Source: Leucobacter exalbidus (GTDB lineage Bacteria > Actinomycetota > Actinomycetes > Actinomycetales > Microbacteriaceae). From it: 64,000 nt of DNA. This document shows positions 35,425-45,366 of this stretch, in pieces (the first letter of the stretch is position 1; each line of letters opens with the position of its first letter). The notes below the pieces were generated by a model, which saw only the letters and a program-made list of their open reading frames with translations, did not search any database and had not been told where the DNA came from. The position numbers and the translations under genes were made by a program. The stretch lies in NCBI RefSeq assembly GCF_017834145.1, contig NZ_JAFIDA010000001.1:2108001-2172000 (forward strand), in the 5' to 3' direction.

Positions 35425-37271
35425 CGGGGATCCTCCTCAGGGGACAGCGTGCCGGGGGCCAGCGGGGCTGGCGCCAGCGTATCGGGCGTGACCTGGGTAG
35501 TCGTGGGTGCGGCCGGTGCGACTGAGATGGTACCGGCCGGGGCCTCGTTGGGTGCCGCGGCGCTCGCAGTGGCGTTGTCCGCAGCGGAGTCGCTCGGGTC
35601 AGTCGCCGGAGCCCGCTGAATGCTGTCAGCGGTGGCCGCCGCGACCAACACCTGCGTGTACGGATGCTGCGGGTTGCGCAGCACCTCGCTGGTGGCGCCG
35701 GCCTCAACGATTTCGCCCTGGCGCAGCACGATTGCACGGCTTGCGATCTGTGCGACGACCCCCAGATCGTGCGTGATGAAGAGCATGGCGAGACCGAGCT
35801 CATCGCGCAGCCGGGCAAGCAAACGCAGAATCTGTGCCTGCACCGACACATCGAGCGCCGAGACACTCTCGTCACAGATCAGCAGCCGTGGGTTGGGCGC
35901 CAGCGCACGGGCAATGGCCACGCGCTGGCGCTGCCCGCCCGAGAGCTGCGAGGGGCGACGATCGGCCAGGGCCACATCGAGTTCGACAAGCTGCAACAGC
36001 TCGTCGACCGATGACGCGGGCCGCTGGGCGGCGCTGAGCGCCTCCTGCAACGCCTGGCGCACCGTGAACGACGGGTTGAGCGTGGAGTAGGGGTCTTGGA
36101 AGACGATCTGCATCTCACCCGGGGTGCGGCCCTTGCGGCCGGTGGGGAGCGAGAGCCCGTCGAGCGTGACCGTGCCGGTGTCGGGCACATCGAGGCCCGC
36201 GATGCAGCGCGCGAGCGTTGATTTGCCAGAGCCCGATTCGCCGACGACGGCGACGACTTCGCCCGCGGCCACCGTAACCGAGGCATCACTGAGCGCCTGC
36301 ACGCTGGCGAACCGCTTGGACAGGCCCTGCGCTTCAAGCACGACGGTGCCGCGGGCGGCGCCTGCTGCTGCCGCCGCTGTGCCAGGTGTCGATGCCGGAT
36401 CAGCGGCTGCCGCAGAGTCGAACACCTGCTCGCCGGGCCCATCAGTAATGCTGGGGTTCGCGTCGATGAGCGCCCGCGTATACGGGTGCTGCGGATCGCT
36501 GAGCACCCGCTCAGTCGCCCCGCGCTCGACCACTTCGCCCGAGCGCATCACGAGCAGCTCGTTTGCGCGGCCAGAAACCACGCCCAGGTCGTGACTGATC
36601 AGAATGAGGCTCATGTGGTGCATGCGCTGCAGTTCGGCGAGCAGATCAAGCACCTCGCCCTGCGTGCTCGCATCGAGCGCCGTGGTGGGCTCATCGGCGA
36701 TCAGCAGGCGCGGCTCGGCAGCGAGGGCCGCCGCGATCGCGACGCGCTGACGCATACCGCCCGACAGCTCAGACGGGTAGCGGCGTGCAATGGTGGCGGG
36801 CAGCCGCACCTCTGCGAGCCGCTTCGTGACTTCGGCCGAGAGCGCGGATCGTGACGGTGCCGGCTGGCCGGCAGCGCGTGCCCGCGCACGAATCGTGGCC
36901 GCGATCTGGGCACCGCAACGCATCACGGGGCTGAGGCTCGTGAACGGATCCTGCAGCAGCAGCACCGCGCGGCGACCGCGCACCTGCGCCCAGGTGTCAT
37001 CGCGGGTGTCAGCCAAATCAGTGGCGTGCGCGTCGATGACGGCGATGCCCGTGGCTGAGGTGCCGCGGGGCAGTAGGCCGGTGAGGGCGCGGGCGGTCAT
37101 GGATTTGCCTGATCCGGATTCGCCAATGATCGCGAGCGTGTGGCCCGGGCGCACATCGAAATCGAGCGGCTCGACGATCGTGCCCGCGGGGCCCGAGACA
37201 GACAGTCCCGTGACCGTGAGGCCTGAAACCGTGGGGCTTGTGGGCGAAAGATCGGTAGCGGTTTCGCTCAC
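35421..37271 (-). CDS. oligopeptide/dipeptide ABC transporter, fused double ATPase
   Basis: A 616-residue protein with two complete ABC domains (DppD-DppF fused). Domain 1: Walker A GESGSGKSMT, signature LSGGMRQR, Walker B LLIADEPTTAL. Domain 2: GESGSGKSTL, LSGGQRQR and LLICDESVSAL, where the usual Pro after the Glu is Ser. An Ala-rich linker joins them and another low-complexity tail ends the protein. It overlaps its neighbours by 4 bp on both sides. It drives import through the two permeases next to it. Confidence 0.93.
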   Translation of the reverse strand: MSETATDLSPTSPTVSGLTVTGLSVSGPAGTIVEPLDFDVRPGHTLAIIGESGSGKSMTARALTGLLPRGTSATGIAVIDAHATDLADTRDDTWAQVRGRRAVLLLQDPFTSLSPVMRCGAQIAATIRARARAAGQPAPSRSALSAEVTKRLAEVRLPATIARRYPSELSGGMRQRVAIAAALAAEPRLLIADEPTTALDASTQGEVLDLLAELQRMHHMSLILISHDLGVVSGRANELLVMRSGEVVERGATERVLSDPQHPYTRALIDANPSITDGPGEQVFDSAAAADPASTPGTAAAAAGAARGTVVLEAQGLSKRFASVQALSDASVTVAAGEVVAVVGESGSGKSTLARCIAGLDVPDTGTVTLDGLSLPTGRKGRTPGEMQIVFQDPYSTLNPSFTVRQALQEALSAAQRPASSVDELLQLVELDVALADRRPSQLSGGQRQRVAIARALAPNPRLLICDESVSALDVSVQAQILRLLARLRDELGLAMLFITHDLGVVAQIASRAIVLRQGEIVEAGATSEVLRNPQHPYTQVLVAAATADSIQRAPATDPSDSAADNATASAAAPNEAPAGTISVAPAAPTTTQVTPDTLAPAPLAPGTLSPEEDPR

Positions 37272-38134
37272 TGGAGCCCCCGTTCGCGCAGGCGCTCACC
37301 GAGGTGATCGCCGAGCAAGTTGATGGCCATGGTGACGAACACAATCAGCAGCGCCGGCACGATCAGCATGGCGGGATTGTCGCCCATGAGGCTGCGCCCG
37401 TCAGAAATTTGGCGGCCCCAATCGGGGGTGCCCGGGGCGACGCCGATGCCGAGGAACGACAGGGAGGAGAGCGTGACGATTGCGATGCCCAGATTGAGCA
37501 GCAGGTTCGTGAGGATCAGCGGCCAGACATTGGGCACGATGTGGCGGTACATGATGCGGGCGGGCGACAGTGACAGCATCTGCGCCGCCTCGACGTAGGG
37601 GCGGGGCGTCTGCTCGGTGACGCCGGCGCGCACGATGCGAATGTCTGACGGGCAAAACAGCAGCACCAGCAGCGCCACGGTCACCCAGTAGCCCGCACCG
37701 AAAATACCGGCGACCACGATCGCGAGCAGCATCACGGGCAGCGACAGCAGCACATCAACGATGCGCCCAATCACGGTGTCGGTGATGCCGCCGAGGTATC
37801 CCGCGAGGGTGCCAAACACGATGGCAAGCAGCATCGAGCCCACGGCGATGACGGCGGGGCCGGCGATGGCTGATCCTGATCCAGCGAGCGTGAGCAACAA
37901 AATATCGCGGCCCAGCTCATCGGTACCGAGCAGGTGCCCCGGGCTGCCCGGCGGCAGCAGCGAATCGAGAATGCTCTGCTTGGTGGCGAGGCCCACGAGC
38001 AGCGGGGAGATCGCGGCCGTGATCGTGACGGCCACCAGCAGCACGGCCGAGGTCACAACGGTCCAGTCGCGTCGCTTGCGCGCGGTGAACGTGCCCGCGC
38101 CGGTGCGCGGGGTGCGGGGGAGTGCGGTGGTCAT
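37268..38134 (-). CDS. peptide ABC transporter permease (DppC-like)
   Basis: A 288-residue inner-membrane permease of the BPD family, with the EAA loop EAAQMLSLSPARIMYRHIVP and about six helices; the extracytoplasmic motif LLGTDELGRDIL is typical of DppC. Overlaps of 4 bp on both sides show translational coupling to the ATPase and the other permease. Confidence 0.93.
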   Translation of the reverse strand: MTTALPRTPRTGAGTFTARKRRDWTVVTSAVLLVAVTITAAISPLLVGLATKQSILDSLLPPGSPGHLLGTDELGRDILLLTLAGSGSAIAGPAVIAVGSMLLAIVFGTLAGYLGGITDTVIGRIVDVLLSLPVMLLAIVVAGIFGAGYWVTVALLVLLFCPSDIRIVRAGVTEQTPRPYVEAAQMLSLSPARIMYRHIVPNVWPLILTNLLLNLGIAIVTLSSLSFLGIGVAPGTPDWGRQISDGRSLMGDNPAMLIVPALLIVFVTMAINLLGDHLGERLRERGLQ

Positions 38135-39153
38135 CGGTTCAGCTCCTTCGCGCGCACGCGGGGATCGAGCAGCACGTAGCTGAGATCGACGAAGATCGTG
38201 ATGACCGCGATGGTCGCGGCGACGAGCAGCGTCACCGCCTGCACCACGGGCAGGTCTTTAAACAGCACCGATTCTTGCAGCAGCGAGCCGATGCCGGGCA
38301 GCGCGAACACCGTTTCCACGATGATGGTGCCGCCCACGATGAAGGTGAGAATCAGGCCGGCTCCGGTGACGATGGGAATCGCGGCCGAGCGCAGGGCGAC
38401 GGTGCGCACCTCGCGCTCAGACAGCCCGCGGGATCTTGCGAACGTGACCGCGTCGCTTTGCAGCTCGCGCAGCACCGCGGCACGGGTCATGCGCATCAGG
38501 ATCGCCCCGATGCCGGCGGCAAGCGCGCACGCGGGGAGCACGAGATGCCAGAGCGTATCGAGGCCGCCGGTGCCGCCGCCGTACGCAGGAAACAGCGGAA
38601 TTAGCATCGCGAACAGGTAGAGCAGCAAAATCGCGAGCGCAAATGAGGGCGCCGAGAGGCCGAGCAGCGCGAGCGCGCTTGCGACACGGTCAGTGGCCTT
38701 GCCCTCGCGTGCCGCGCTCAGAATGCCCAGCGGAATCGCGGTGACGACCGCCACGAGAAACGCGAGCACGATCAGCGCGACGGTGCTGCCGAGGCGCTGC
38801 CCGATCACCGTGGTGACGGGCTGTTGCATGCGAATCGAGACCCCAAAATCGCCACGCAGGGCGCTCCAGAGCCAGTCGAGATAGCGCACAAAGAACGGGT
38901 CATCGAGGTGATATTGCGCCCGAATGGCCGCGATCGCGTCGGGTGAGGCCGGCCTAGTGCCGAGCAGGTTCTTCACGAGGTCGCCCGGTGCGAGATACAT
39001 CAGCGAGAACGTGAGAAATGAGATGACGATCAGGATCACGATGACCCCGATGATGCGCGCCGCAATGGCGCGACCGAGCGCCCGCCCCTGGCCTCCCGCG
39101 CGTTGCCGCGGGGAGTTCAGGGGCGGGGCCGGATTGAGATCGATCGAGGTCAC
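38131..39153 (-). CDS. peptide ABC transporter permease (DppB-like)
   Basis: A 340-residue permease with the DppB pattern: N-terminal helix RIIGVIVILIVISFLTFSLM followed by APGDLVKNLLG, and the EAA-like loop DAVTFARSRGLSEREV. It forms the channel with the DppC-like protein and lies 21 bp after the binding-protein gene. Confidence 0.93.
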   Translation of the reverse strand: MTSIDLNPAPPLNSPRQRAGGQGRALGRAIAARIIGVIVILIVISFLTFSLMYLAPGDLVKNLLGTRPASPDAIAAIRAQYHLDDPFFVRYLDWLWSALRGDFGVSIRMQQPVTTVIGQRLGSTVALIVLAFLVAVVTAIPLGILSAAREGKATDRVASALALLGLSAPSFALAILLLYLFAMLIPLFPAYGGGTGGLDTLWHLVLPACALAAGIGAILMRMTRAAVLRELQSDAVTFARSRGLSEREVRTVALRSAAIPIVTGAGLILTFIVGGTIIVETVFALPGIGSLLQESVLFKDLPVVQAVTLLVAATIAVITIFVDLSYVLLDPRVRAKELNR

Positions 39154-39174
39154 CGGGTCACCATGTCATTGAGA

Positions 39175-40788
39175 TTACTTGGTTGCGAACAGCTGCGAGC
39201 CCCACGACCCGAGGAACGTGTACGGCGTGAAGTCGTGCACCCCGATGCCGTTGTCGAAGTAGGTGAGGCTCTGGCCCCACCACAGGGGCGCGTTGACGGT
39301 CTGATCGGCGTTCAGCTGCTCGAGCTCAAGCAGCACATCGATGCGCTCGGCCGGGTCGGTGGTCGCGCCCGACTGGGCGACGAGATCAACCGCTTCTTGG
39401 TTCTCGAAGTGGTTGGGGTTCTCAAGCCCCAGCATGTAGCTGTTCACCTCGGCGGGGTCACCGGTGGTGGAGAAGTACCACATGAAACCGAGGCCGTGTT
39501 CGCCGTCACCGATCGTGGCGAGCCATTCCTCGAGAGGTACCTCGCGCACCTTGACCGTGATGCCGATCTCCTTCAGGTTCTCGGCGAGTGACTGTGCCGC
39601 GGTGCCGAGCTGCGGGCCCGTGTTGGGGAACGTGAGCTCGGTGGTGAAGCCGTCTGCAGAGCCCGACTTCTCGAGCAGTTTCTTTGCCTGGTCGAGATCG
39701 AAGTCGTGCTGCGTAATGCCCGCGAGCAGCTTGCGTGCCTCTTCGGCGCTGTACGCCTTGCTGAGCGACTCGGGCGTCATGATGGTCGTGGCCTTCTCGC
39801 CGTAACCGCGCAGCAGCTTGTCGACAATCGCGTCGCGGTCAACCGCGCTGGCGATAGCGGCGCGCACATCGGGGTCATCAAACGGTGCAACGTTCTGATC
39901 GAACATCAGGCCGACGTATGACAGGTCGTTGACGGCCTCGACGCGACCGTCGCCAATCTTCTTCCACTGCTCGGCCTGGTTGAGGGGCACGTTGAACGCA
40001 ATGTCGATGTCACCCTTCTGGGCGGCCAGCAGGCGGGTGTTCTCGTCGGGAATGAAGTCAACGCGAATCTGCTTCACCTTGGGCAGTTCGCCCCACCAGG
40101 TGTCGACGCGCTCGAGGGTGACGTGCGAGTTCGGCTGGAACTCGGTGACCTCGTAGGGGCCGGTGCCCATCAGCAGGGACTGGCTGGTGCCGACCTTGCC
40201 GTCGTTGTCTTCCCAGAACTTCTGCTGGGTGACGGTCAACGCGCCCACGTTTGAGAGCGCAGTGAGGAACGAAGCATCGGGTGCCGTCGTAGTGACGGTG
40301 ACCTCATGGTCGCCGGTCTTCTTCACCGAGTCAAGTGACATCAGGTAGTACGCCGTGTTGGGCGAGGTCTCGGGGTTGGCGGCCTGCTCGAGGCTGAACA
40401 CCACGTCCTCGGGGGTGACCAGGTCACCGTTCTGGAAGGTGGCGTCGTCGCGCAGCGTGAAGACGTAGGTCGTGTCGTCGGGAGTCTCCCACTCGGAAGC
40501 GATGGCGGGGCCGAACTGGCCATCGGCGCCAATGCCGACGAGACCCTCCTGCACGGTGGCAGCGAGGTAGTAGTTCAAGATACCGGCCTCTTGGCCGATG
40601 TAAAGGTTGGCGAGTGAGCCGGGGAAGGCGACGGTGATCGAGTCGACCTCCTGGCCGCTATCCACGAGCTCTGTGGTGGGGGCTGCAGAGCCGCCGCCCG
40701 AGCACGCGCTCAGCACGAGAGCAGCAGCTGCGGCCACGGCCGCCAAGATCGCGCGGCGTGGGCGCCGGGCAGTAGTGGAGTGACGCAT
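39175..40788 (-). CDS. family 5 peptide-binding lipoprotein
   Basis: A 537-residue extracytoplasmic solute-binding protein. A signal peptide (RRAILAAVAAAAALVL) ends in the lipobox LSAC near residue 30, so it is lipid-anchored outside the membrane. The SBP_5 body follows (EWETPDDTTYVFTLRDDATF; AIASAVDRDAIVDKLL). I chose the ATG at 40788 because AAGGAG stands seven bases upstream; a TTG two codons earlier is less likely. First gene of the five-gene operon. Ligand probably di- or oligopeptides. Confidence 0.94.
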   Translation of the reverse strand: MRHSTTARRPRRAILAAVAAAAALVLSACSGGGSAAPTTELVDSGQEVDSITVAFPGSLANLYIGQEAGILNYYLAATVQEGLVGIGADGQFGPAIASEWETPDDTTYVFTLRDDATFQNGDLVTPEDVVFSLEQAANPETSPNTAYYLMSLDSVKKTGDHEVTVTTTAPDASFLTALSNVGALTVTQQKFWEDNDGKVGTSQSLLMGTGPYEVTEFQPNSHVTLERVDTWWGELPKVKQIRVDFIPDENTRLLAAQKGDIDIAFNVPLNQAEQWKKIGDGRVEAVNDLSYVGLMFDQNVAPFDDPDVRAAIASAVDRDAIVDKLLRGYGEKATTIMTPESLSKAYSAEEARKLLAGITQHDFDLDQAKKLLEKSGSADGFTTELTFPNTGPQLGTAAQSLAENLKEIGITVKVREVPLEEWLATIGDGEHGLGFMWYFSTTGDPAEVNSYMLGLENPNHFENQEAVDLVAQSGATTDPAERIDVLLELEQLNADQTVNAPLWWGQSLTYFDNGIGVHDFTPYTFLGSWGSQLFATK

Positions 40789-40972
40789 AGACAAGCTCCT
40801 TCATCGGACGAAATGGAATGCACCAATGGCTTAGATTATCGCGAGATAGCGGCTCGTGGAGCGAAACATACAGAATGTGACAATGGGCGTGACATTGCGC
40901 GTGAAAAGCACTCATGTTTTGTGTCATACGGGGCCCGGCTACACCGTCAGTACCAGCGGGTAGGCTGGCCCC

Positions 40973-41383
40973 ATGATCGGCGAAAACCTCCTGGCCCCAG
41001 AGCCCACCCTGCTTGGCGAAGACACGGCGTTCGCGGCGCTCGCCGCCGGCGGCGACCCCGAGACCATCGTGCGCGCGCACCCCGAGTCACCGCTCGCATG
41101 GGCGACCCTCGCAGACGCTGCCAGCGCCGAAGGCCGCGAGATTGAGGCGTATGCCTTTGCCCGCGTCGGCTACCACCGCGGGCTCGATGCGCTGCGGCGC
41201 GCAGGCTGGCGCGGAACAGGCCCCGTGCCCTGGTCGCACGAACCCAACCGCGGCGTACTGAACGCGCTCTACGCGCTGCGCCGGGGCGCCATCGCCATCG
41301 GCGAGACGAGTGAAATCGATCGCCTCACCGAGTTTTTGAACGGCGCTGATCCGGCCGCGATTGCCGCGATCGAGGCTGCGTAA
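40973..41383 (+). CDS. DUF3151 family protein
   Basis: A 136-residue protein of the actinobacterial DUF3151 family; the signature RGLDALRRAGWRGTGPVPWS followed by HEPNRG is clear. Function unknown. It often lies near central-metabolism genes; here purA follows 112 bp later in the same direction. Confidence 0.88.
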   Translation: MIGENLLAPEPTLLGEDTAFAALAAGGDPETIVRAHPESPLAWATLADAASAEGREIEAYAFARVGYHRGLDALRRAGWRGTGPVPWSHEPNRGVLNALYALRRGAIAIGETSEIDRLTEFLNGADPAAIAAIEAA

Positions 41384-41495
41384 GCGATGAAACAGCCGTT
41401 CTTGCCCGACGCATCGGGGAAGAACGGGAGCGCACCCAGTCGATCGTCGGTAGACTGGACGAGTAAGTGCCGTGTCCGCAAAGGAAGGGGCTGAA

Positions 41496-42782
41496 ATGCC
41501 CGCAGTTCTCATCACCGGTGCCCAGTGGGGCGACGAAGGCAAGGGTCGCGCGACTGACCTGCTCGGTAGTCGAGTTGATTATGTCGTGAAGTTCAACGGC
41601 GGTAACAACGCCGGCCACACCGTCGTCGTTGGCGAAGAGAAGTATGCGCTGCATCTGCTCCCCTCCGGCATTCTGACCCCCGGCGTCACCCCGGTCATCT
41701 CGAACGGTGTCGTTGTCGACCTGGAGGTGCTGAAGGGCGAGCTCGAAGCCCTCGGCGGCCGCGGCGTCGACGTATCGCGCCTGAAGGTCAGCGCCAATGC
41801 GCACGTCATCACGGCGTACCACCGCACGCTTGACAAGGTCAACGAACGCTTCCTTGGCAAGCGTCAGATCGGTACCACCGGCCGCGGCATTGGCCCGGCA
41901 TACGCCGACAAGATCAACCGCGTCGGTATTCGCATTCAAGACATCTTCGACGAGGGAATCCTGCGTCAGAAGGTTGAAGCGGCACTCGAGTTCAAGAACC
42001 AGGTGCTCGTTAAGATCTACAACCGTCGCGCCATCTCGGCTGACGAGGTTGTTGAAGACCTGCTGAGCTACCGCGAGATGCTCGAGCCCATGGTCTGCGA
42101 CACCGGTCTGCTGCTGCACAACGCAATGGAAGACGACAAGACCATTCTCTTCGAGGCCGGTCAGGCCACGATGCTCGACATCGATCACGGCACGTACCCG
42201 TTCGTGACCTCGTCGAATGCGACCGCTGGCGGCGCAAGCACCGGATCAGGTCTGCCCCCGCACGCACTCACCCGCGTGATCTCGGTGATCAAGGCCTACA
42301 CGACTCGCGTCGGCGCCGGCCCGTTCCCCACCGAGCTCTTTGACGAGTCGGGCGACTACCTGCGCAAGCAGGGCTTCGAATTCGGCACCACCACGGGCCG
42401 CCCGCGCCGCTGTGGCTGGTACGACGCCCCGATGGCTCGCTTCGCCGCGCGCATCAACGGTGTCACTGACTTCGTGCTCACGAAGCTCGACGTGCTCTCG
42501 GGCCTCGAGACGATCCCCGTCTGCGTCGCCTACGACGTCAACGGTGAGCGCCACGACGAAATGCCCGTCAACCAGAGCGATTACCACCACGCGACTCCGA
42601 TTTACGAAGAGTTCCCCGGCTGGAGCGAAGACATCTCGGGTGCGCGCAAGTTCGAGGATCTGCCGAAGAACGCCCAGGACTACATCGTGGCACTCGAGAA
42701 GATGAGCGGTTCGCGCATCTCTGCCGTGGGTGTGGGCCCCGAGCGCGAGCAGGTTGTCGTTCTGCACGATCTGCTGGGCTAA
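41496..42782 (+). CDS. purA: adenylosuccinate synthetase
   Basis: A 428-residue PurA, the first committed enzyme of AMP synthesis (IMP + aspartate + GTP). Visible are [11 protein letters not shown] with the catalytic Asp, [10 protein letters not shown] with the catalytic His, [30 protein letters not shown] and [13 protein letters not shown] chose the ATG at 41496, after GGAAGGGG; a GTG eight codons upstream overlaps that RBS. Full family length. Confidence 0.98.
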   Translation: MPAVLITGAQWGDEGKGRATDLLGSRVDYVVKFNGGNNAGHTVVVGEEKYALHLLPSGILTPGVTPVISNGVVVDLEVLKGELEALGGRGVDVSRLKVSANAHVITAYHRTLDKVNERFLGKRQIGTTGRGIGPAYADKINRVGIRIQDIFDEGILRQKVEAALEFKNQVLVKIYNRRAISADEVVEDLLSYREMLEPMVCDTGLLLHNAMEDDKTILFEAGQATMLDIDHGTYPFVTSSNATAGGASTGSGLPPHALTRVISVIKAYTTRVGAGPFPTELFDESGDYLRKQGFEFGTTTGRPRRCGWYDAPMARFAARINGVTDFVLTKLDVLSGLETIPVCVAYDVNGERHDEMPVNQSDYHHATPIYEEFPGWSEDISGARKFEDLPKNAQDYIVALEKMSGSRISAVGVGPEREQVVVLHDLLG

Positions 42783-42787
42783 CGCGC

Positions 42788-43084
42788 ATGGCTGACGTGA
42801 CTCCCGAGCAGCGCCTCGGTCGCCTGCGATCCAGCATCGACAACATCGATGCTGCGCTCGTGCACATGCTTGCTGAGCGGTTTCGCTGCACGCAAGAGGT
42901 CGGAATCTTGAAGGCCGAGCACGAGATGCCCGCCTCTGATCCGGCGCGCGAATCACGTCAGATCGCCAGGCTGCGCAGCCTCGCTGAGGACGCGAATCTT
43001 GACCCCGAATTCGCTGAAAAGTGGTTCAACTTTGTGGTTGCTGAAGTGATTCATCACCACACCGAGATCGCGGCAGAGCGCTAA
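42788..43084 (+). CDS. AroQ-type chorismate mutase
   Basis: A 98-residue all-helical chorismate mutase (RLRSSIDNIDAALVHMLAER; KAEHEMPASDPARESRQIAR; a C-terminal FNFVVAEVIHHH helix). Converts chorismate to prephenate for Phe/Tyr. It lies 5 bp after purA and is probably co-transcribed. Confidence 0.92.
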   Translation: MADVTPEQRLGRLRSSIDNIDAALVHMLAERFRCTQEVGILKAEHEMPASDPARESRQIARLRSLAEDANLDPEFAEKWFNFVVAEVIHHHTEIAAER

Positions 43085-43113
43085 ACGAGCGTTCACCGCA
43101 GCTGTTGCACAGG

Positions 43114-43149
43114 CCGAGGGCCGTCACCCATCTGGGTGGCGGCCCTCGG
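43114..43149. terminator. hairpin terminator after purA operon
   Basis: CCGAGGGCCGTCACCC pairs with GGGTGGCGGCCCTCGG with one G-T pair around ATCT. Of the same general type as the hairpins at 7498 and 34228. Confidence 0.75.
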
Positions 43150-43202
43150 TCGTAAGTGGGGTGCTGCGATCTTGATCCGGATCCCAGCTCGCAAAAACCC
43201 GC

Positions 43203-44105
43203 TTAGCGCGCGTGCTTTGCGGCCGCGATGGCGTCGAGGAGGCGAGCCCGAATCGCGTTGCCGCGCTCGGCAAAGCCCCGCTGCAGGCGCGCGTATTCCC
43301 GCTTCCCATCAGCATTTTCGATCGTGATGGGGGTGAGGGGTGCGCCGTCGGCGCCGTCGTATCCGGTGACGTCATAGGGAGACGCGCGCATGTCGACCTC
43401 GCGAATATCGCGGGCGAACACGAACGCGTCGAGCAGCACCTCGCCCGGCACGATCGGGCCCAGCTTCGCCGCCCACTTATAGAGATCCATGCCGGCGTGC
43501 AGGCAGCCAGCCTGCTCAGTGTCTTGCTGCGTGTCGCGGCTCAGCGGCAGCGTGTTCAGCGGCGCCGCATCGGGGGTGAAGAACCGAAACGCGTCGAAGT
43601 GCGTGCACCCGATCGTGTGCGTCTCGACGACCTCGTTGGTGGCCTCCTGCCCAATGCGCAGGGGCAGTGAGGTGTGCCGCAGCTGCTCGGGGGTCATGCG
43701 GTACACCATGGCCCACTCGTGCAGCCCAAAGCAGCCGTACCTGGGGGTGTGCGCGAGCGTCGCGGTGAGCAGCTCCTCGATGAAATTCACGGTGGCCTCG
43801 CGGCGGGCAAAATACGCCTCGATATCAACGATCGCGGCGGGGGAGCCATTGGGCGAAGCGACCTGGCCGTAGTACTTCCAAGCCGCGCGCTCTTCGGCCG
43901 CGCCTTCGAGTGCGACACCAGCCCCGGGATGCCACTTGTGCAGCTCGTTCGGCTTCACCGAATAGTAGGTCCAGAGGAAATCCTCGATGGGGTGCGTCTC
44001 GCCGCGCTGCTTGCGCGCGCGATGCGCATCGGTGAGCGCGTGGCTGCGCAGTGCGTGGGCCGCGGCGGCCTCGCGCCAGGTTGAAGAATCAATTGCGTGC
44101 ACCAC
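43203..44105 (-). CDS. conserved actinobacterial protein (often named 3-methyladenine DNA glycosylase)
   Basis: A 300-residue protein with the conserved segments HPIEDFLWTYYSVKPNELHK, YGCFGLHEWAMVYR, HTIGCTHFDAFRFF and AGCLHAGMDLYKWA. Actinobacterial relatives are often labelled 3-methyladenine DNA glycosylase, but I see no HhH-GPD or MPG motif. The many His, Asp and Cys residues suggest a metal or radical site. Function left open. It ends against the purA-operon terminator. Confidence 0.7.
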   Translation of the reverse strand: MVHAIDSSTWREAAAAHALRSHALTDAHRARKQRGETHPIEDFLWTYYSVKPNELHKWHPGAGVALEGAAEERAAWKYYGQVASPNGSPAAIVDIEAYFARREATVNFIEELLTATLAHTPRYGCFGLHEWAMVYRMTPEQLRHTSLPLRIGQEATNEVVETHTIGCTHFDAFRFFTPDAAPLNTLPLSRDTQQDTEQAGCLHAGMDLYKWAAKLGPIVPGEVLLDAFVFARDIREVDMRASPYDVTGYDGADGAPLTPITIENADGKREYARLQRGFAERGNAIRARLLDAIAAAKHAR

Positions 44106-44202
44106 GAGAGTGTACCCCCGCCCGCGGTGTGCGTTGCCGCAGAGCGGGCCGCAAGGCGTTTACGATCCGGGCCCAGCCCACCGATCTGAGCCCGCCAGGG
44201 GC

Positions 44203-44607
44203 TTAGCCCAGTTCGTCCTCGGGCTCCATGCCCATGCCGCCATCTTGATCGCGCCCGCGCAGCCGATCGATGTCGCGACGCTCGCGCTTCGTGGGCCGCC
44301 CTGCGCCACGATCGCGAATAATATCGGCGGGCCGTTCTTCGCGCGGCGGGGTGGGCGGAGTGTGATCCTCGAAGTGCTTCGCAGCTTCGGTCGCACTGCC
44401 GCGGCGCGTGGGCAGCCCGGTGACCTTATAGATACGGTCGAATCCGTGTTGGCGCACGCGCACCTCGTCGCCGAGCTTGACGGCCTGCGAGGCCTTCGCG
44501 GTGTTGCCGTTGACGCGCACGTGGCCCGCGCGGCACGCGGTAGTCGCCTGGCTGCGGGTTTTTGCCAGCCGCACACCCCATACCCAACTATCTACGCGCA
44601 CGCTCAT
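44203..44607 (-). CDS. S4-domain RNA-binding protein (Hsp15-like)
   Basis: A 134-residue protein with an N-terminal S4 domain (VRVDSWVWGVRLAKTRSQAT; AGHVRVNGNTAKASQAVKLG) and a basic C-terminal tail (RPTKRERRDIDRLRGR). Hsp15 relatives bind 50S subunits carrying stranded peptidyl-tRNA. I chose the ATG at 44607 because the S4 fold begins there. Divergent from the YigZ-family gene across 70 bp. Confidence 0.9.
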   Translation of the reverse strand: MSVRVDSWVWGVRLAKTRSQATTACRAGHVRVNGNTAKASQAVKLGDEVRVRQHGFDRIYKVTGLPTRRGSATEAAKHFEDHTPPTPPREERPADIIRDRGAGRPTKRERRDIDRLRGRDQDGGMGMEPEDELG

Positions 44608-44677
44608 GCCCCGATCGTAGCGCGAGATGCTGCCAGGCGGTGGCGGGAGGGCGCGCGCGAACTGCGAGAATGGGCAG

Positions 44678-45313
44678 ATGACCGATCGCACGCAGTACGA
44701 AACGATCTCGGGCCGCACCGAAACCGAGATTGAGATCTCGCGCTCGCGATTTTTGACCCGGATCGAGCGCATCAGCGACGAAACCGCCGCGCGCGAGGTG
44801 ATCGCCGAGGTGCGTGCCGAACACCCGCGTGCGCGGCACCACTGCACCGCCTTCGTGATCGGGCCCGATGGGCGGGTGCAGCGCTCGAGTGACGATGGCG
44901 AGCCGAGCGGCACCGCGGGGGCGCCGATGCTTGACGCGCTTGTATCGGCGGGGCTCAGTGACGTGGTCGCGGTGGTCACGCGGTACTTCGGGGGCGTGCT
45001 GCTGGGCGCGGGCGGGCTGACCCGCGCGTATCGTGCCTCGGTGGCCGAGGCCGTGCTGGCCGCCACGCGAGTGCCACGCGGGCTGCGATACCCCACCGTG
45101 GTGACGTCGGCGTACGATGTGGCGGCGCAGATTGAAGCCGAAGCGCGCAGGCGGGGCTTTGCGGTGGGGGAGGCCGCGTACTCCGACCGGGTAGCGCAAG
45201 AGTTTCTGGTGTCGGCAGATGAGCAGGCGGCGCTGACTGCGCTGGCGGCCGAACTCAGTGCGGGGAGCGCCGAGCTTGCGGTGAGCGAGCCGCGATACAT
45301 CGACCTCGCGTAG
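44678..45313 (+). CDS. YigZ/IMPACT family protein
   Basis: A 211-residue UPF0029 protein (ISRSRFLTRIERI; HHCTAFVIG; SSDDGEPSGTAGAPMLDAL; VVTRYFGGVLLGAGGL) plus a C-terminal ferredoxin-like half. Family members are linked to translation regulation; the bacterial role is unclear. I chose the ATG at 44678, where the family homology starts. Confidence 0.92.
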   Translation: MTDRTQYETISGRTETEIEISRSRFLTRIERISDETAAREVIAEVRAEHPRARHHCTAFVIGPDGRVQRSSDDGEPSGTAGAPMLDALVSAGLSDVVAVVTRYFGGVLLGAGGLTRAYRASVAEAVLAATRVPRGLRYPTVVTSAYDVAAQIEAEARRRGFAVGEAAYSDRVAQEFLVSADEQAALTALAAELSAGSAELAVSEPRYIDLA

Positions 45314-45366
45314 TTCGGCGGTGCTTCGTGGGGCGCGATGTCAGCGGCGCACGGTACCCTTTCGGC

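Noticed and set aside
44203-45300. One 365-codon minus-strand gene
   Set aside because: Only the last 134 codons (S4 protein from 44607) are family-like; the rest is antisense to the YigZ-family gene.
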